Positions 61,301 through 64,000 of a DNA stretch of 64,000 nucleotides are shown one piece after another. The stretch lies in the NCBI GenBank assembly GCA_950295325.1, contig OX485807.1, forward strand, positions 28,923,666 through 28,987,665. Reading direction: 5' to 3'. The translations under genes and the position numbers were made by a program. The notes beneath the pieces are model-generated. The model saw only the letters and a program-made list of their open reading frames with translations. It did no database searches and had not been told where the DNA came from. The stretch comes from Polytrichum commune (taxonomy: Eukaryota; Streptophyta; Polytrichopsida; Polytrichales; Polytrichaceae). Position 1 is the stretch's first letter. Each line of letters starts with the position of its first letter.

Positions 61301-62980
61301 AAAAATTTCCACGGAGGGGACAGTAAAATAGTTGCAAGTGTGGTGACAGGAAAAGTGGTGGTGGCAAAGAATCCATGTCTCCATCCTGGGGATGTCCGCG
61401 TTCTTCGGGCTGTCAATCACCCAGGCTTACGACACATGGTGAATTGCCTCGTGTTTCCACAGAAGGGCCGCAGGTGCTTAATTTCTTGACACATCATTCA
61501 TCCTTTGAGCATTGCTTGCTGATTGTGAAACTGGCTTCAAAGCAGCAGTTAATCTAATATTCAGGACATTGGAAGTGCAGGCCACATCCCAACGAATGCT
61601 CCGGGAGTGATTTGGATGGGGATTTATACTTTGTGAGCTGGGATAGGTCTCTCATCCCACTCAATATGGAGGAACCGATGGACTACACCCCTGCACCGAG
61701 GACAACACTAGACCATCCGGTTACTGTGGAAGCAAGTTTAACTGCACCTTTAACCCTTCTTTGCATCATTGATTCTACTATCATTAGAACTATATACTCC
61801 TGCAGCCCACGAAAGGTAACAAGGATGAGCAGTAATCCCGTTCAAAACCTTGTCTCCAGGTTTGGGTCAGTACCCGTGCTGGTCTGCACATTGATGACCG
61901 GTTACAAGATTATATCAAGGATATATAGAGTATGTAACAATATTGTGTCTATGATTATATCTGTGCAGGAGCTGCAGAAATTTTTTTTAGACCATTGGGT
62001 CAGTGACAACCTGGGGCAGATTTCGAATGCACATGTGGTCCACGCGGATCACGAGCCACAAAAGGCCCGGAGCAAGAAGTGCCTAGAGCTTGCCCAATTA
62101 TTTTCTACTGCTGTGGACTTCAGCAAAACAGGGGTACGAGCAGTCATACCCCATTCCCTTCGACCAACTGAATATCCTGATTTCATGGAGAAAGAGGATA
62201 AACCGACATACCGATCTCAGCGCGTGATCGGAAAGTTGTTCAGATCTGTGAAAGAGGCAGCAACTCATAAAGTCCCGGACTTGAATTTGTCAGAAGAATC
62301 CATGTCCAAGTACTATGACCAGCAATTACAGGTTTCACCTTCTGAACCTCAACTCTCAAGTCTCAATGCGAGTCATACATAATATGAGGAGCTTGCCTCA
62401 TTTGCGGGTTTTGACCAAACTGTGTCTTGAAATCGAATTTGGAAAGGGGATTGTGATTATTGAGGATTTGCAAACATATCCACTCGCTATTCAATCTCAC
62501 CTCACAAGTTCATCTCTGTAGGTATTTGGTTTTGAGAATTACGTGGAAGAAGCCATTGCGTACAAAAACGAATATGACGTGAAACTTATTGGACTAATGA
62601 ACCAATATGGCATAGAGACTGAGGCCGAATTGATGGGTGGCAACATTTTACGGCTGTCACGGCATTTTCGAAGGCGGGTCGAGGAAGTCAAAAAAAGGAT
62701 TCATTTAGCAGTTAACTTGCTGAAACGAGAAGCTCGTGCATGGTTCTTTGGTCAACAGGGCAATGAGGAGGAGGAAGAAGAAGAAGAAGAAGAAGAGCGC
62801 CGGGAAGTAGATCACTTTGCCAAGGCTTCCGCTTGGTATTATGTCACATATCACCGTGACTACTTCCATAAAAATGATCAATTTTCTGCGGCCACAAAGG
62901 TGAAGTTGCACCTCTTGAGCTTCCCTTGGGTGGTCAATGACATCCTTTTTGAGATCAAGGGAAATTACACTAGTAACTAG
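58341..62980 (+). CDS. RDR1: RNA-dependent RNA polymerase, RDR1 clade (six exons, about 1,154 aa)
   Basis: Exons inferred from frame and splice sites: 58341-58877, 59026-60528, 61022-61473, 61581-61731, 61969-62331, 62522-62980. The start is ATG 58341; a GTG three codons upstream is in frame but not needed. Residues 1-90 form an RRM-like N-terminal domain, followed by the RDR1-type linker (LVPIVEAPEDMDIAFEL). The RdRP core has FSDGIGKIS, QIRYGGYKGVVAVDP, VAKNPCLHPGDVRVL and the catalytic DLDGD at about 841-845 inside ECSGSDLDGDLYFVSWD; all three Asp are kept. The C-terminus has KASAWYYVTYH and LLSFPW, plus a run of about ten Glu coded by GAG/GAA. Length matches RDR1 (about 1,100 aa in Arabidopsis). 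The enzyme makes double-stranded RNA for small-RNA defence and silencing. The fourth intron starts GCAAGT, a GC-AG intron. No disabling lesion is seen. Confidence 0.92.
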
Positions 62981-64000
62981 GTTTATAGATTATAACATAA
63001 TTGCAAGATGTTTGCGATAGTTTTGCGATGGTTTTGTGGGTATTGAAAATCCGGATATTGGTGTCAAGTTCTCAAAAGTATTGCAAAATTGTTACAAGTA
63101 TATTGCAAATACATTATTAGTTCGTTGATATATCATGAGCAAAAGTGAGGTTCAAATTATGTTGTACGTATGTTAAAAAATAGTTGCTAATAAAGAAAGA
63201 CATCTACATATTGTGCCCAGCTTGCAATCGATTTTACAAAGGATTAGGAATATGTAACAATTGGTTTTGCAATAGGTTAGCAATTTGTAACATTTTATAA
63301 ATGTTAAAAAATATTCCTCTATATCCAAGGAATAATATTACATTGATATATTGATTGCATTATGTTTATCAATTATATTCATTTTCATTTTGGACATTTT
63401 ATTATATTTTGATTATGAATTATTTAATATAACATTTTTCATTAATTGGACATGTTTGTTTCTCATATTTTCACAAGATTACATTCATAAGGAAAATATT
63501 GGTTGTATATAATTCACGCTCTTTATTGATGTTCTTGTAACATTAAAAAACTATTATGCGATCAAATTAAAAATGTATGAATAACATTTTTGAACAATTA
63601 TTTCATCGATATTTATTTTGTTATCATATTAATTTATAATTAATTTATAATAAGTTATCAACAAATGCCTACCCCATTCTATGTGATTTTTAAATTTTTT
63701 AAATTTACATCATCCACAATTGTATTGTTAAGAAGGTGGGAAGTTGATGGTAAACATTAAATTTATTTATTACTTTATTTTTGAATTACAGGTTAGTTGT
63801 AAAATCATGTATTCTAATTAGTGTAATATCATAAGTAATATTCATATACATATGATTTTGTAATTTGTAAAGTCACACATTTGATTAATATACAATATTA
63901 TCTACAATCATAATCATGTGGTAGAATCCGATTCAATACAAAACAAATATTTTATATTCAATCAATAATGTTGATGATTGATCAACTAGCAAAGATGTGA
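62981..64000. other. Downstream AT-rich region
   Basis: Very AT-rich. Holds imperfect repeats of the GTTGCAATTTTGCAATAG type around 63000-63300 and no gene. A polyadenylation site for the RDR1-type gene is expected in the first few hundred bases. Confidence 0.4.

Noticed and set aside
1-64000. CRISPR arrays or a bacterial operon structure
   Set aside because: Introns, plant transposons and TATA boxes show eukaryotic DNA. The tandem arrays lack repeat-spacer organisation.

Overview
The window looks like nuclear DNA of a land plant. It holds a complete six-exon RNA-dependent RNA polymerase 1 (RDR1-type) gene, remnants of a CNGC19/20-type cyclic-nucleotide-gated channel, a cyclophilin first exon with a GAAACCCTAG-type leader, short (TTTAGGG)n telomere-like DNA, and several plant-type DNA transposons. 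The AT-rich, repeat-dense background suggests a large genome. I cannot name the species.

Layout. 1-20.5 kb is gene-poor: two copies of an hAT-like MITE family (20-415 and 11736-12254, each with an 8-bp duplication), a short dispersed element (3334-3561) and a 1.2-kb foldback palindrome (3925-5161). 20.5-21.05 kb carries a cyclophilin-like first exon and a small ORF. 21048-38199 is one 17,152-bp hAT-type transposon, with matching termini starting CAGGGTTGTCTAT and a perfect 8-bp target duplication CTTATGCC. 38.2-40.4 kb carries channel-gene fragments, one exon of which is split by a Harbinger-type MITE (TTA duplication). 41.3-43.1 kb is a decayed pogo-like transposase. 43.9-44.7 kb is a complex tandem repeat. 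45-57.4 kb has only unrecognised coding remnants. 58341-62980 is the RDR1-type gene, and the last 1 kb is AT-rich with no gene seen.

The large hAT element is the main discovery candidate. Besides its own transposase (minus strand, 37078-33881) it carries a kinase-like gene (22267-24183), a coiled-coil RING/PHD-finger gene (29681-33181) and a small charged ORF (27130-27669). The kinase, zinc-finger and transposase genes each begin beside a GC-rich tandem array built from the same roughly 21-24 bp monomer (core GCGGAC...GGGAACG), followed by a TATA box. The element thus looks like a multi-gene transposon with a repeated array-plus-TATA promoter module.

Decay is light but touches all three main genes. 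The kinase reading frame has one in-frame TGA, the transposase frame one in-frame TAG, and the zinc-finger gene is split by a 1,200-bp non-autonomous CACTA element (CAT duplication) that itself contains a tRNA-derived SINE. The order of events can be read from the nesting: hAT element, then CACTA, with the SINE inside the CACTA.
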